Shown here in pieces: positions 35,433 through 48,478 of a DNA stretch of 64,000 bases. The DNA comes from Perkinsus olseni (lineage: Eukaryota > Perkinsozoa > Perkinsida > Perkinsidae). The notes beneath the pieces are model-generated. The model searched no databases. It had not been told where the DNA came from and worked only from the letters and a program-made list of their open reading frames with translations. Location of the stretch: the NCBI GenBank assembly GCA_013115135.1, contig JABANP010000130.1, positions 57,599 to 121,598 on the forward strand, given 5' to 3'. How positions within the stretch are numbered: the first letter of the stretch is position 1; each line of letters begins with the position of its first letter. Position numbers and translations under genes: made by a program.

Positions 35433-35482
35433 CCTATTTCCCTCATTTTTGTTCGCAGTATTTTTTCATCAATTTCAATTTC

Positions 35483-36141
35483 CTAACCATTCAAGTTCAC
35501 CTTCATCTTTCCCAGTGTATCTTCGGTCCTTTCTAGCGCTGCATTGCATCGCCTATCTAGCAAGCCTATAGCTTCATGGATCTCGTCCCGCTGCGAAGCT
35601 ATCCCATCATTGACAGTTAGCATCTTCATTTCGAGTGCTGCACTGGTCCTCTCGATTGCTCGGTTCAGGCTGGCAAGCCTATTCTCGAGGGTTTTCAACC
35701 GATCGGCTCGCAGTCGCTCTCGCCAGGAATAAAAGGCCTCTCGTAAGATATATGCTTTCGTGCCTGCGACGAAGCGGGGCGTATCATTGAAGGTTCCTCT
35801 CCGAGTGGGCCTCAACGAGGCGACGTGCGTGTCTATCACCAACACTCACTTCCAACAGCATCCCCGATCCCACGGAGAACTGCCATGGCCAGACGTCGTC
35901 TAGTTTCGACTAGCTGCCCTCGAACCGCAGCTGAAGCGTCAAGTCGCGCCTTGAACTTAACGTTCTCCTTAGCTATTTTCTTAGAATCAGACTCTAATTT
36001 TGCCACTCTCGATTCTAGGGATGCCTTGGTGCTCTCGTATTCGGCTGAGAACTCCTGAAATGACTTGTACGTTTGAAGGCCGAATACAGACATTTCACCG
36101 AGGACTTCACAACTGACAGCAGGACTCCTGGCAAACACCAT
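35483..36141 (-). CDS. Small coiled-coil protein, two exons
   Basis: Exon 1 (from an ATG at 36141) is strongly helical: YKSFQEFSAEYESTKASLES, then LESDSKKIAKENVKFKARLD, ending GIGDAVGS. A GT-AG intron of about 88 nt (GTGAGTGTTGG... to ...CGTCGCAG) restores frame into KAYILREAFYSWRERLRADR, then LENRLASLNRAIERTSAALE, to a stop at 35483. The total is about 190 residues. The heptads suggest an oligomeric cytoskeletal or basal-body type protein. There is no recognised family. Confidence 0.6.
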
Positions 36142-36399
36142 TATGGAGCACCCCCTCGGCTAACCCGATTCGGTTTAGAAGATGTTCGCAAGCCACTCTT
36201 CACTTGCCCGGGGGCAAATAGCAGCCCACATAAATGCGGAACCGCGTTCGTATTTGGTCCGCGACCACAGTTCACTTCTTGGACTCTCAGAAGACGGAAC
36301 ATTCATTTCGTCAAAGCGCTACACCGTTCCTACTCAGCTTCCATCAGAGACAACGCAACGCCGTAATCACCAGAAACCAGCATCACAATAAAAGTTATG

Positions 36400-39300
36400 C
36401 AATTGTTACGCTTACGCAAAATTTGCTCCCGGAACTTGAGAGCGGCTCGCTGTCGCAGACTTAAGCAGCTTGACTGCGTTCATCCTCCGCTTTCGAGTAT
36501 TCAACAACTTGGCACGACTTACCGCCTGATAGAAGCGCGTGCGAACCCATCACCACGTATCCGCACAAAACTCCACCCTAACTCACTGGGCTCGACGATA
36601 GTCTCACGGATTTGCTCTGCTTCCTCCTCCGACAAAGCGATGTACTCGTCATCGCTCGTCACTGCTAAGCACCTGCTGATGCAACATACCAACACAGAGG
36701 TGTTAGACAGCCTATGATGCTAGCTAGAGGTGTCAGAAAGTTCAAGTCGAACCGCACCTCTGCTTCCCGCCCTCGATATCCACGACACGATGATTGCCGA
36801 ATACCTTCGGTGGCACCAACGTCGGAACCTTACAAGCGAGATCAACACTTCGAGACCTGCACGAATTCACTTACCACCATGGTCTTCCCATCATCCCTCC
36901 CAAGGCATCCAGAGGACTTCTTCCCCCAGCTGTACACGAGACCGCTCTCCGTTAACAGGAAGGAATACTGATAGAAAGACTAATTGAACGGTCGCAAACA
37001 GGTTCGGCCAGCGCGTCCAACGTGCACACGCCACACTCCAAGCATCGAATTCGGTCTACAGAACTGACGGAACATCACCGGTGGTACCTTAGCCCCCGCC
37101 GCCAGCTTCTTGATTCCTCTGATTCCGTTCTCGTAACTGAATCGAAAGAACTGACCCACCAGAAGACCGGCAGCTGCTTACTCCGAAGGTACCGTTACTG
37201 AGTGAGGCTCTAACCACGTGCGATCACCCCAGTAGTATCTGCGATGGAAAAGATACGTCAAACGTTCTGAGGAGACCAAAACGAACGCAGCCAAACGATA
37301 GGTCCACAGTGAGTTCGGAAAATCAGCCATCGACTTACACCGCACCAGTACTGGCCACCGCAACTATGTGATGTTCGCCACATACAGCGTCATCAATCTT
37401 AGTGCCCTCGAGCTGAACCATAGAAACATCTCAAGGCTCTACTACGATTTTTACTCTCACGTACTACTTTCGCCCTACCACTACTATTGCGATTCGTAGC
37501 GCGGTATTCAACGCTGAATAGATATGAACGAAAATGTGGGATGGTCCATCACACAACATTCGTCAACGCTGTTTCGAAAAAAAATAGAATGGAGCCTGTC
37601 ATTATAGTAGGAAAATTTTCTACTCTCCACGCAGTTTACGATGCGGGAAGGCTTTAATTCAGACATCGCCTACCATTTTCTATCGTACTCAGCATTAAAG
37701 AACCTACTCTGATAGGACAGACTGATTTTCCCAACACAAGTGAGTAACCTTCCCGTTTTCTAGCACCCATAGTAGGAAATGGACTCCCCAAACAAACCGA
37801 CCAATTACTACTACCTTCAAGCACGGAATCTCGCGCGGGTATCTTTCGGCCGAGTACCTACCACATCAGCGGTGCGTACAGCGATTACTTGGATTCTCAA
37901 GAGCCCACATGTCGCCCATGGACTCCTCCCCCAGTCCCAGTTGACCATAGTCGTTACGACCAAATACGAAGAGTCTGCCTTGAGTGTCGAGAATCAATGA
38001 GAAATTTGATCCACAGGACACCTGAGAAGACAACAGCATGTACAACGCTACTGATCGAACACCATTCCAGCCGGCCTAGCGAGCTGCACATCAGTTTCTA
38101 CGAATATGAGGGAATCATCATGACGTTCAGCCTCAAAGCCTACTCTTTGACTACAGTCAGGAGAATCCAACCGCGAATATGACGATAGAAAAACAATGTC
38201 AAACCCCATGCGAAACGTCATTCTAGAAGCCAATGCAAGCGACTGGGGCCATGTCGTGTGGGGGCAGAGATAGTACCTTCTTAATATGTGCATCGCCCAG
38301 CATGTCCTGGAAATACTCCAACATTTGAGGCTCCGCTTGATCAGAGGAATCACCGAGACCCAGTCTGAGAGTAGACGGTGGATGAAGGTAGGAAGCACAG
38401 CTGGGGCGGCGCACGTTAGCATCCTCTCCCCGGGAATGGGGCCCACAACCTATCGCATATCAGTGCAGCTGCGAATCGAACGAGACGAATCGAACAACGC
38501 TTTGGACAGTTTTGAGTGGCTTAGTAGTTCCTACATTCCAAACTCGCCTTTCCCGCAAGTGTAGATATGATCAGACTTAGTGCGCATCATAGCGTGCTGC
38601 GTGCCGCAAGATACCTCCTCTACCCGTTCTCCCAACTCTAATAGACGTTGGACAGCATCAAACCTGCCAATAGAACGAATCCATAATTCTTCGCTGTGCG
38701 CAGCTGCTCTTACCTGTCCCTGTTATTCTTATCACCGAGACCCAAAGCGCCCTGGCCCGAGAACCAACTGCCTCCCCAGCCTGCCGAATGGACCTGCGAT
38801 CACTCATTACAGCCAGGAGATCGGGAAACTGCGACCTACCGCGCCATCCTTGGTTCTGATCATCGTATGGTAGGCGCCGCAAGACACATCAGCGACCAGC
38901 TCTGAGAGGATGCACTGTAGCGAGCAACCGATCACACAACCCTACTGCTGGCCTGGGACTCGGTCAACGCCTCCACTTCCGCAACGGCAGCGACATCATC
39001 AACGTCACCTTTCGTCTGCAGAAGAACAGCAGGAGTCGAGCATGAAATATTGCACCGGAGCCTACTACCCCGGAGGCGCTTTCCCTGGCCAGTTGGCCGT
39101 ACTTGTTGCTGCCAAAGGTATACACCTGTCCGTTGGACACCACCGCCGAGTGCTCCCCACCGCAAGCCAGTCCTTCAACGGACGACACTCCGCTCAACTC
39201 AGGGATCTAAGTTGAGAAGAATTCGTCCAGCGAAAGCCAGGAGCCCCGTCAGCCCACCTTGGTTGGCATTTTGCTAACTTCTCCTACTGTAGGGCCGCCA

Positions 39301-39480
39301 GTGACGCCAGAGCTGGCAGGGGCTCCCCATCGCCAGACGGTGTATGACGAACCTGTGAGGATGGAGAGTACCACCACAGACAACTACATCTGTGAAGAGG
39401 TTAACACGCTACACAATCAGCCAGCAAGTGATACCAGGAAACGCCAACGGCCACGATCTTCCTAAACCCTCGAGCGAAGG
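36400..39480 (-). CDS. RCC1-repeat (beta-propeller) protein, many exons
   Basis: Successive minus-strand exons each carry RCC1-type repeat halves: VEGLACGGEHSAVVSNGQVY followed by TFGSNKYGQLA (about 39170-39080), VADVSCGAYHTMIRTKDGAV (about 38900), GSWFSGQGALGLGDKNNRD (about 38760), VEEVSCGTQHAMMRTKSDHI plus YTCGKGEFGM (about 38610-38540), LGLGDSSDQAEPQ (about 38370), LILDTQGRLFVFGRNDYGQL plus GLGEE (about 37990-37920) and LLTESGLVYSWGKKSSGCLG (about 36960). An acidic C-terminal segment (TSDDEYIALSEEEAEQIRET) lies near 36650. Such propellers act as Ran-GEF or as scaffolds for small GTPases or chromatin. Subfamily is not resolved. Exon borders are approximate. It is in tandem with NTF2, another Ran-cycle component. 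Confidence 0.82.
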
Positions 39481-39800
39481 CCACCAAGGTATAGTCATGT
39501 GAGTTGCGATATCTCAATGTACGAAGCTTTTCCCTACTGAAGCATCTGAGCTGGTGCTGCATTAGGGAAGTGAGGGCCCCTCTGCTTTGAACCGGCAGTG
39601 TAGCGGTAGTGATCATGTGGAAATTAAAACGATAGTAAGATGGCTATCAGTGGCGATGGATTCCATCCCGTCACGCGCCACGAAACTCCCCCAGCATACA
39701 ACATCGTCCTCTTCTTTCGTCTATTAATAACTGTAGCTCAAGAGCCAGCTCCGAGTTGAAGGAAATAGGTATCATAGTCGCATCACTGCCCTCAGACCCC

Positions 39801-40477
39801 TCAGCCGATGTTCAAACGGAACATGTCATTGAGGCAGTAGATGCCACCAGAGGGGCTCGGAGCCAGATGGAAAACCTGCCAACGCAAGGCTTTATCAATC
39901 ATCACGCTTAACCAACTCGTAGAAAACCCGAGATCGAATCCGCACAGGCCTTGATCGCAAGGCTAGTAATGGGAAAACTCCGGTCCGAGACGAGGGACTA
40001 CTACTACCTGGCCAAACTTGAGCGGGTTCTGATTATCATCTACCATCAGGTTGCCGGTAACGAAGACCACCACCCCATTGTTAGAAGGGTTAGGCTGACA
40101 GTCTGCCTTGATAACCTGTCACACGTTGTGGTATACACTCGGTGCTCTCGGGAGGCGATGGATACGGAACTTGCCAATGTGGCGTGACAAAGCTAGAGGT
40201 GTCAGAAACTACTAGCTCGCTGATTACCTGATGCTGGACCTTCTGGAACGGCAAACTGACCAGCTTCTGCACTATGTTCGTGGCGCCTTGGAATTGCTCC
40301 CCTTCAAACGTGAGCATGGACGTATCTAAACGGTCGAGAGAGTCACCCACGTCTTCAACCCTGTACCGTACCTCCGTAGAGAGGGGTAAGGTTGGACCTG
40401 TTGGCGTCGAATGTTCCGTAATAGTGCTGTACGAACTGCTCCCCAATCGACTGAAACTGAGGGTTAATCTGGGCCAT
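39801..40477 (-). CDS. Nuclear transport factor 2 (NTF2)
   Basis: NTF2 imports RanGDP into the nucleus as a homodimer. Four exons are clear: MAQINPQFQSIGEQFVQHYY... ending LTPLYG; then DTSMLTFEGEQFQGATNIVQ through LPFQKVQHQ; then VIKADCQPNPSNNGVVVFVT through LKFGQ; and VFHLAPSPSGGIYCLNDMFR with a stop at 39801-39803. The joins use GT-AG introns and keep frame (for example GGA-G|AT between exons 1 and 2). Length (about 120 aa) and the conserved FVQHYY, FEG.QFQG, LPFQK..H and NDMFRL positions match the family closely. No anomalies are seen. Confidence 0.96.
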
Positions 40478-40820
40478 GATGGGACAGGTCAAAAGGACTA
40501 TTGAGGAAGACTATCGCTGCGTGCAGTGTCAACAGTCGACAGCTAGCGCACACAAGAAGGGTGCTTCAAATCGACAACGCTCCTCAGTGGCTGCCACAAT
40601 ACCCACTGCGCCGGTGAACTACCCCCCAAGCACATTAAGTACCAACACTGGACCAACGTAGTGATTTAGTACAGATGAAATCTTGTCAGCAAAAATTGTG
40701 GGAGCGAGACGCAACTGAAGATAAGAGTAAGCAACAATGTCAATGTAAGCTCGGCTGAAGCCTTACATATGTTCATCGACACGAGGACACCCTGAGCAGT
40801 CTTTTGGATGGTTTCCTCCC

Positions 40821-41865
<1,045 letters not shown>

Positions 41866-42446
41866 GCCGGGCCTTTTAGATAAATATGATGGAGGAAAAG
41901 CAAGATACGCCTGTTGAAGTAATAGCAGCAACAACAATTCCCATTAGAATTAGATCACGCGCGCATATATCAGATTGATATGGCGCGCGCACAACATTTT
42001 TGTCTCCCCAAGATCCATTAGAGGCGCCCAAAACACTCATGCTGAATCCAATTGCACTTTAATGACAAGTTAGTCTGTATGGGGGGTACGCCCCATGAAA
42101 CTGGTCAATTACCCTGTCATAGAATTCCGAGCCTGTCCTTGGACCTCCAACGCCCGATATACTTCAATTCAATTGGACGTTGATAGGACCATGACGGAGA
42201 AATACGAGGAACTCACCCTTGTGCTTTGCTGGACCATTCATCGTCGGTTCTAGCCTGCACTCGGCGCAGGTTCATTACGTATGAGCTATCTCGAATGAAC
42301 TTGAGGGTGTTCGTTGAAGTCTTAACGCTTGGTATCGAGTCAGTCAGCACGGCTGACGGACACTATCCCCCGAACAGTCCTGTCAAGTAGATGAAGGGCA
42401 TTTTACGGTATGGCAATATGAATGGTAAAGCAGTTGATTATTCTCC
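41866..42446. other. Divergent intergenic region
   Basis: It separates the minus-strand Rab gene from the + strand gene downstream, so it should hold both promoters. A short GC-rich GCGCGC run with flanking ATAT sequence occurs at about 41957-41992. No other motif was recognised. Confidence 0.4.
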
Positions 42447-44150
42447 GTGGCTGTGGCCAACAGCCTGTTCGATAGGCCGTGCTGGGAACCTCAGGACATT
42501 CGAAACTCTCGTCTGGTCATAGTGTTTGGCAGTGACAACACTGTTTGCAGTTTCGCTATCGTTTTAGGACGCTCTAGAATGGAAGTTCAATCGCGATTAT
42601 TGGGTGAAGATGTACCTTCCTGTGATTTTTTACCGCAGAGTATCTCCAATAATGTCCAAGATCTTCCACATTGCCTTACTACTCGCCATTGGGCAAGTGG
42701 AGTCCCTTCGTTCAAGTGGGGGTGCCTCGCTAACGGAGGAGGATCCAGGGGTACTCTCGTGCAGAGATTCTACATAGTCGAGCGACTAGAGAGTAGATAA
42801 AACCTTTAAGTCCGCTCACCAGATCGCTCTCGGCACTGCTCTGTGTCATGGACTGTCGTTCCCATGTCGACACGGGTCGTATCTGCAGTGGATTTCGTTA
42901 GCTCTGCGTCGAAACTGATGATTCGATCATTTTCCCTTTCAGCACCCTGACCGATTCACGAAATCTTACACGGACAAGAAAGGGGTGATGCCGTTATGAG
43001 ACCAAGTGTGGATTATCCTCTTTCTCTCACAGACTCTTGCCCGCATTGGTGTTAGCTGGCGTGATGCTGATCCTTTCGATCGTAGGGCCCAGACGGGCTA
43101 TGTTGCTGACTATTTTCAACAATCGGGCACAAGCGCTTTTGGGTGAGCAAGGATTCTGTTGGCGATTATGCAACGGCGTAGAGATGCTCACGTCAAAGCC
43201 CAGACCTGACAGGTTCCGTAATGAGTTTTACATCGACTTATCTGGTATCAGCCTCGATTTAGAGCTCGAGAGAAACCAGTGCGTGCACAGAACGTTCGCA
43301 TGTGTACAGTTATTGAAGGGTTATCTCGGCAAGCGCTTCTACACGGAAAGAACGAGTCTCTGCCCTGTTGCGATATATGGAACTAAGGTGGGGTATCACT
43401 CCTCCAAGCATCTACTACCCGAATCGCTATAGAGTCTAGAGAATTGGATAATATTCCTGACACGCTGAGAGCTACGAACTCCCGAAGGTCTCCGCATGTG
43501 TGAATTGCCATTTCTGTCCCTTTTGTGGAATATCGACGTCTTCATCTACTAATCAACGACAGAAGTTGGTGTCATGTATTGGTTGAACTGCAGTGTCTGG
43601 TCGAGAGAGGCCAATGCCCAACGGGAGTGACTGAGAAGCTGACCCTCGTAGTTTTCTCAGGTACACAAGCAGGCAGGACCTATGCGATTCGTCACACTAC
43701 GGTGGAACCCCAGGGAGAATAAACTAGTCCCGTACGAGGTTGTCGGTTCATCTTCAAAAAAGTAACAAGACAAAGGGGACCCAAATTTTGCAATCTATCA
43801 GCTGCACCGGGCCCTTGAATTCAAAGCATGATAGTGATCCGCTCCGCTTTCCCTATCGTTTTGCGATATCGCCACTCAGGCTACCGGCGCTGCTTGATGA
43901 GAAGCGACAATGGGAGCGTCTCGACGAGCTGCGCAATCTGGTGGATGAGGCTGAAACTGTGGACGTTGTCGGCGCAGAGGATGCGGATAAGTGCAGCTTG
44001 CAGCTCAGAGTATACGGTGAAGCGATATATGAAAAGTATAAGGATGAAGTGGGGAAGAAGCATATCAAGTGGGAAGGTCTGACTGATGACGAAGATAAGA
44101 CCGATGCTGCTGCTGCCATGGTTTATGGTCTTTTGACCGGCTGGCAGTGA
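42447..44150 (+). CDS. Unrecognised multi-exon protein
   Basis: Coding-like segments on +: an open frame at 42447-42800; HPDRFTKSYTDKKGVMP (about 42943); TLARIGVSWRDADPFDRRAQ (about 43034) ending at a GTGAGC donor near 43142; PDRFRNEFYIDLSGISLDLE (about 43204); and a final exon at about 43800-44150 with LLDEKRQWERLDELRNLVDE and HIKWEGLTDDEDKTDAAAAM, with a stop at 44150. The frame changes with GT-AG borders suggest 5 or more exons. No domain is identifiable; the C-terminus is charged and helical. It could be two genes. Confidence 0.4.
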
Positions 44151-44482
44151 TACAGGGTTCTCCTTTCATTATGATGTGCATGTATTCGTGTCTGATGTCC
44201 CTGTGGTTGTCACTCGCCGGGGAGTTTAGTTTTCGAGTGGACCTCCTATAATCTCCTATCGAATGAGCACTCCCGATTACATCCCTCGTGAAGATACTCA
44301 ACCCTGTTTTTGAGGTTCGTATGTCAAAGCCTAGCGATGATTCATCGCGGAAGGTGCTGATAGCCAAAGTAGTCAGAAATGAACTACAGGAAGACCGGAA
44401 ATGCGCGTGAGTCTTCGAAGACGCAGATGCGGCCATACAGTAGAGTGAATTTACGAATCGTTAGTAGTGTAACGCTACTGTC

Positions 44483-46695
44483 ATGTATCGTGTGAGTGAC
44501 AATGCTAGACGCTTATTTCATCGAACATCGTCGGAGGATTCCCAGCAAAGTCCGCGACTTTTGTCATCGAAATCAGGAGTGACACCGATCGAGCGACATG
44601 TGAAGGACACCGGCGCACATCCGCCAATGGAACCCCTCCAACAAGGTGAAATTTCTGACCAGTCCTGCGCGCGAACAACCGGAAAATAGGAACGCTCGAG
44701 TCAGCTGCTGTCCGGTCGAATGATGAGTTGCTCAGCCCCCAATGCACTTTAAAGAGAGATAACTCAAGCCGTTCCTGGATACTGAACGGGATTGGACAAA
44801 CGAATCAGTTTGTCTGCGGGACGATGCCAACCTTTCAGACAATAGCGGCCATGCGCGCGTCGGGTAACACCGAAAGCATTCCGAAGTTTCAGAATTGATG
44901 GCCCTCCTTCAGACCCGGTTCGCAGGAGCACTCCGAGAAGTATCCGTATAGCGCCAGCTGGGGTGTCTGCTGCCCAGACCAGTACGGCGGAGGTCAGTGG
45001 CGGACACAGGCTGAACCGCTTAGTGAAATGAATCTCTGTTCAGGGGCCGCCCTCCGAGGTCGATCGGGAAGAGCATCAGTCGACGGATGGGCTCATAAAG
45101 AATATTGAAACGTGGATAGATATCAAGAAACGAGTCATGCGGCATCAAGAGACGGGACACCATCAGGAAGTAGAGAACCAGTCGACTTCGACGTATGAGA
45201 AACATGGTAGGTCCTTCGTCAAAGCTGAGATTCTCGGCTGTGTCCAGGGGAGAACTGAAAGATCTCGCACTCCCTGCAGAGACACGGGATGAAAAACCCA
45301 GCCTTTTGTATACTCAGACCTTGGAGATAAGTACCGTCCAGCAAAAACGAACGCAACCTCGAAGAACCCCCCTATGGAGAAGACCTTGGATGGTCGAGAG
45401 GATGTAGGCTGGAGTACTGCACTGCTCAAGACGTGGTGGTCATCCAGTGGATCTCTTGACGAGGTTTGTTCAGTCCTCTGCGTTCGTCGTTCGGTGTTTT
45501 GGCAGTAGGCCCAACCTGAGGAAGATGAGAGGTTGCCGTCCTCGGCAGAGCTGAAGCCCACTCAAAATGTGCCTTCATCTACTCCGTCAGCTAGCGATTC
45601 ACCCGGCGACGACGGAGGCCTCTGGGGATATTTGAGCTCAGCTAGAGATCGGATGTGAGAAAACTGAAATGGCATGTGCCGGCTGAGTCGTGTTCAGGGT
45701 GAGTGCTGCGAGGGCATTGGCTGCGCCTGAGGACGATGCCCCCATCCGGCCGATCTTGTTGAGGGAGTTCGGGGGCGCCGTGGAGGATGTTGTTATTGCG
45801 GTTCACGTAAAGAAGTGAGTTGTCCTCGCTGAAAGAGTGCGCTATAATTATATGGGGAGGCGAATTGCCATGCCTCCTTTCCGCAGTCAGTAGACTCTCG
45901 TTCGTCAGGTGTACGAACGTGCCGATGATGGATCTGATCGGGCACGCTGATTGCTACGTCACAGTGCAGATTGATACCACCGGCATTGCAAGGGATGGGG
46001 ACTCGAGTGGACCCAGATCCAGAACGGTGTACCAATGGCGTCATCGGACTCGCAGTATACTTCTGATCAAAAGCTGTTGCAAAGATGTTCTCGCTAAGCT
46101 GATGGCGGCCGCGTCCTTGGAGGTTCCCTACACTACGTAGATACAATGAGAGCGACCCAGTGTTTAACGAATGGGTGGAGACCCCGCCCCTTCGAGCAGT
46201 CGAGTTGCTTTCCCCAAATGCCATGCTCAGACTTACTGTCCTGGACTGGGACATCGTAGGCTCTGACGACCTAGTCGGTGAGGGCCCTCCTATCTCGCAT
46301 CATGACCCTCTCCCTCACAGGTACCTGTGTGTACCCCCTGTACGAGACTTTACAGTGCAGTGGGGTGGCACCTTATGTACTTTCTCCTTTGAACGGCCAA
46401 TCCGCTTATTCAGCCGGAGAGAAACCCAGCGTCAATCTATTCGTAGGCCGAGACCGGCACCAATCAGTTAAAGCGCACGAGCCCGCGGTCCTCGAAGCTC
46501 TTTCCACGAGCGCTCGCTTATTCGCAGGTTAAGATTACGGCACGTGCCACTGCGGGTGCTGTGTGCGTCCTATTCACACCAATAGCGATAACTGGGCTGA
46601 CTGGCTTCACCTATCGGAACTCCACGCTGGGTTTAGAGGGAAAACTGGTGAAGGAGAAAAGGAATCCTGTCGAGCTGCCTCAGTTAGTCGGTTAG
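44483..46695 (+). CDS. C2-domain protein, multi-exon
   Basis: The candidate start exon is MYRVSDNARRLFHRTSSEDS (44483). Low-complexity exons follow, for example TDGLIKNIETWIDIKKRVMR (about 45070) and a Pro/Ser/Asp-rich exon at about 45510-45650. Then comes a C2 domain: LREFGGAVEDVVIAVHVKK (about 45760), VPMMDLIGHADCYVTVQIDT (about 45918), VFNEWVETPPLRA (about 46160) and AMLRLTVLDWDIVGSDDLVG (about 46221). The Asp positions (MDLIGHAD and DWDIVGSDD) are those that bind Ca2+. An exon at about 46528-46695 (VKITARATAGAVCVLFTPIA..., stop at 46693-46695) ends the protein. It probably binds membrane phospholipid in a Ca2+-dependent way. The subfamily is unknown. Confidence 0.65.
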
Positions 46696-46742
46696 ACAGC
46701 AGGCTTTTTCGGTTCGCCCAGAATCTCGGAGATTAGCGAAAG

Positions 46743-47463
46743 ATGTATTCAGCGCTAGTATGTATATGGGCAACGTGTTATCTGACACGCAGCCTCTGCG
46801 CAAACGCCATTTTTGAAGCGCAAGTGATACCGAGCCAGATACCCCCTACTTGGTGCTACGGAGGGGAGTATCTGTCCAGTGGCATCAACTCCAGTCACAA
46901 GCACCGGATGGGCTTTGTGGAAAGCGGACCGCCAAGCTCCACCGATTCTGTGCCGATCTGACAAGAATTTGTACGCTTGAGAGCTCAGACCAGTCTTGCT
47001 TCGCTGCTTTGTTCCTTGGAGGTATTTGCATTTAACCCTTGTGTTATCACCAAGCAACCCGGTGCCCCTCATGCATTGCGGCATTAGGATGAGCGACATT
47101 GAAGAGTCCTGTGGCTTGAGAGGACGCAGACTGTTCAATGGGTGCCACTCTCTCAAGGATCTGCTCTCAGGCGACTCACTCTTGCGATCGTCAGTTACTC
47201 CGACTTGGACCTTCGCAAGACAAGACTCTATGCTTCCGCGGAAGTACGGCTGGTTAATCCCCCACCTCTCCCTAATATTGATACTTGAAGTCTGCGGATA
47301 TGGTCTCCTCGGAATTTCGCGATGCAACGCCGAGCTCGATTCGGTGAGTTCGACCATGCGCAGTGTTTGTGGAGCGCTCCTTGAGCCTACTCAAGTGCTT
47401 TTGCTTTCTGAGTTCCGAGTCCCAGGGGGATCGTCCGGGAGCATGCCCCGATGGCTGGGGTGA
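46743..47463 (+). CDS. Hypothetical, possibly secreted protein (or opposite-strand ORF)
   Basis: A frame at 46743-46961 starts with a signal-peptide-like run (MYSALVCIWATCYLTRSLC) and is followed, in another frame, by an open stretch to 47463. The minus strand also has a 200-codon frame at 46755-47357 over the same bases. Neither product shows a domain, so strand and reality are undecided. Confidence 0.25.
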
Positions 47464-47868
47464 GGCGCCGTCCCGGGGACGGTGATCGCGCTACCAGCGC
47501 TTATACGCATCCCTCGCGCTTTGGGCGCAGCACTGCCGCTGGGCAAGGTTTCATGTAGTTCTTCGCGACGTATCCCGCACTACCTCTAAGCCTTCGAGTC
47601 GAAGGTGCTTTAATCTTCGTTCTGGACGCGCGCGCAATTGTGTCAATTTTGTCCCTAGCACGCCTGCGTCGCTATGATTCGAGTTAATTTGCCCAATGAA
47701 TTGACCTCGAAGTTTTCTATATATCCGCTGATCGATTGTTCAATTGAACAAAGCCGATGAGCCATGAGCCATTAGGTCAGCACCGAAAGCATCTCCCGAA
47801 TTCCCCATGAAGAGCAAAATAACGATTTTTTTATATATCACCTGATCAATTGACCAATTGACCGTTCA

Positions 47869-48024
47869 CCTCTCCCCCCGCACAATGTGGATTTCTACTG
47901 TAACTGCGTTTTTTCGTGCGTGGTGGGTAGCGTTGTACGAGGGAATGGGAGTAGAGAAATTACCAGAAGCCGTTCGAAGCTTGCCTGCGTTGTACGTTGT
48001 AGGTAGCAGGGGGTAGATACATGG
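47869..48024. repeat. Dispersed 156-bp repeat, copy 1
   Basis: It runs from the CCTCTCCCCCCGCACAATG sequence to GTAGATACATGG and matches 48477-48633 throughout, with scattered substitutions and small indels. It contains no ORF of interest. Copy 2 abuts a truncated tRNA-Ser, which suggests a small mobile or recombination-spread repeat. Confidence 0.8.
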
Positions 48025-48149
48025 GAGGTCGAGTGGCCGCGGCTCTCGTGAACTTTGGCCAAGGCGGTTTCTGAATAGTATAGCGAGTAACGCATTGTTT
48101 CAGTCAGAAAGCTCAATGGGTTGAGCTGGTGCTGCCACAAAGTATTTGG

Positions 48150-48231
48150 GATACTTTGGCCGAGTGGTTAAGGCGGCGGCCTGCATAGCTGTTGGGTTAT
48201 GCCCGCGAGGGTTCGAATCCCTCAGGTGTCG
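48150..48231 (+). tRNA. tRNA with serine-type body but Cys anticodon (GCA)
   Basis: It is almost identical to tRNA-Ser(GCT) at 18632-18713 (same D arm, long variable arm and T arm GAGGG-TTCGAAT-CCCTC). However, the anticodon loop reads CTGCATA instead of CTGCTAA, giving GCA (Cys). The anticodon stem GCGGC/GCTGT and acceptor GATACTT/AGGTGTC pair with several G-U pairs. It may be a pseudogene, or if charged by SerRS (which reads the long arm, not the anticodon) would place Ser at Cys codons. Confidence 0.7.
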
Positions 48232-48276
48232 TCATCGTTTCGAGGGTTATCGCAATGTCGGCCAGAGCTGAAAGCC

Positions 48277-48350
48277 TACCCGATGCAGGATTCGAACCTA
48301 CGACCATCTGCTCCGTAGGCAGACATTCTATCCAGCTGAACTAATCGGGC
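48277..48350 (-). tRNA. tRNA-Arg (anticodon ACG)
   Basis: A 74-nt tRNA: acceptor GCCCGAT/ATCGGGT, anticodon stem TCTGC/GCAGA with loop CTACGGA, T arm GTAGG-TTCGAAT-CCTGC, and D arm with AGCTGGAT. All stems pair. It forms a convergent pair with the tRNA at 48150-48231 across a 45-bp spacer that is homologous to the spacer at 18587-18631. Confidence 0.92.
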
Positions 48351-48446
48351 ATCCAAGAGCAGTTCGTGAACCTCCTCGATTACCGGGACGTTTTCGTCAT
48401 TGGGAGGTGAGAAATTAATCAGTCGTTAACTGGTTAATGTGTTTGA

Positions 48447-48478
48447 GACACTTTGGCCGAGTGGTTAATGCGGCGGCC
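48447..48478 (+). pseudogene. Truncated 5' half of a tRNA-Ser
   Basis: It reads GACACTTTGGCCGAGTGGTT and on to GCGGCGGCCT, the 5' half of the serine tRNA up to the anticodon stem. Similarity then stops exactly where copy 2 of the 156-bp repeat begins. The A box is intact and the B box is absent. Confidence 0.8.

Noticed and set aside
46755..47357. 200-codon minus-strand frame
   Set aside because: No domain or signal; the + strand has a signal-peptide-like start over the same bases. Neither is convincing, so only a low-confidence + entry was kept.
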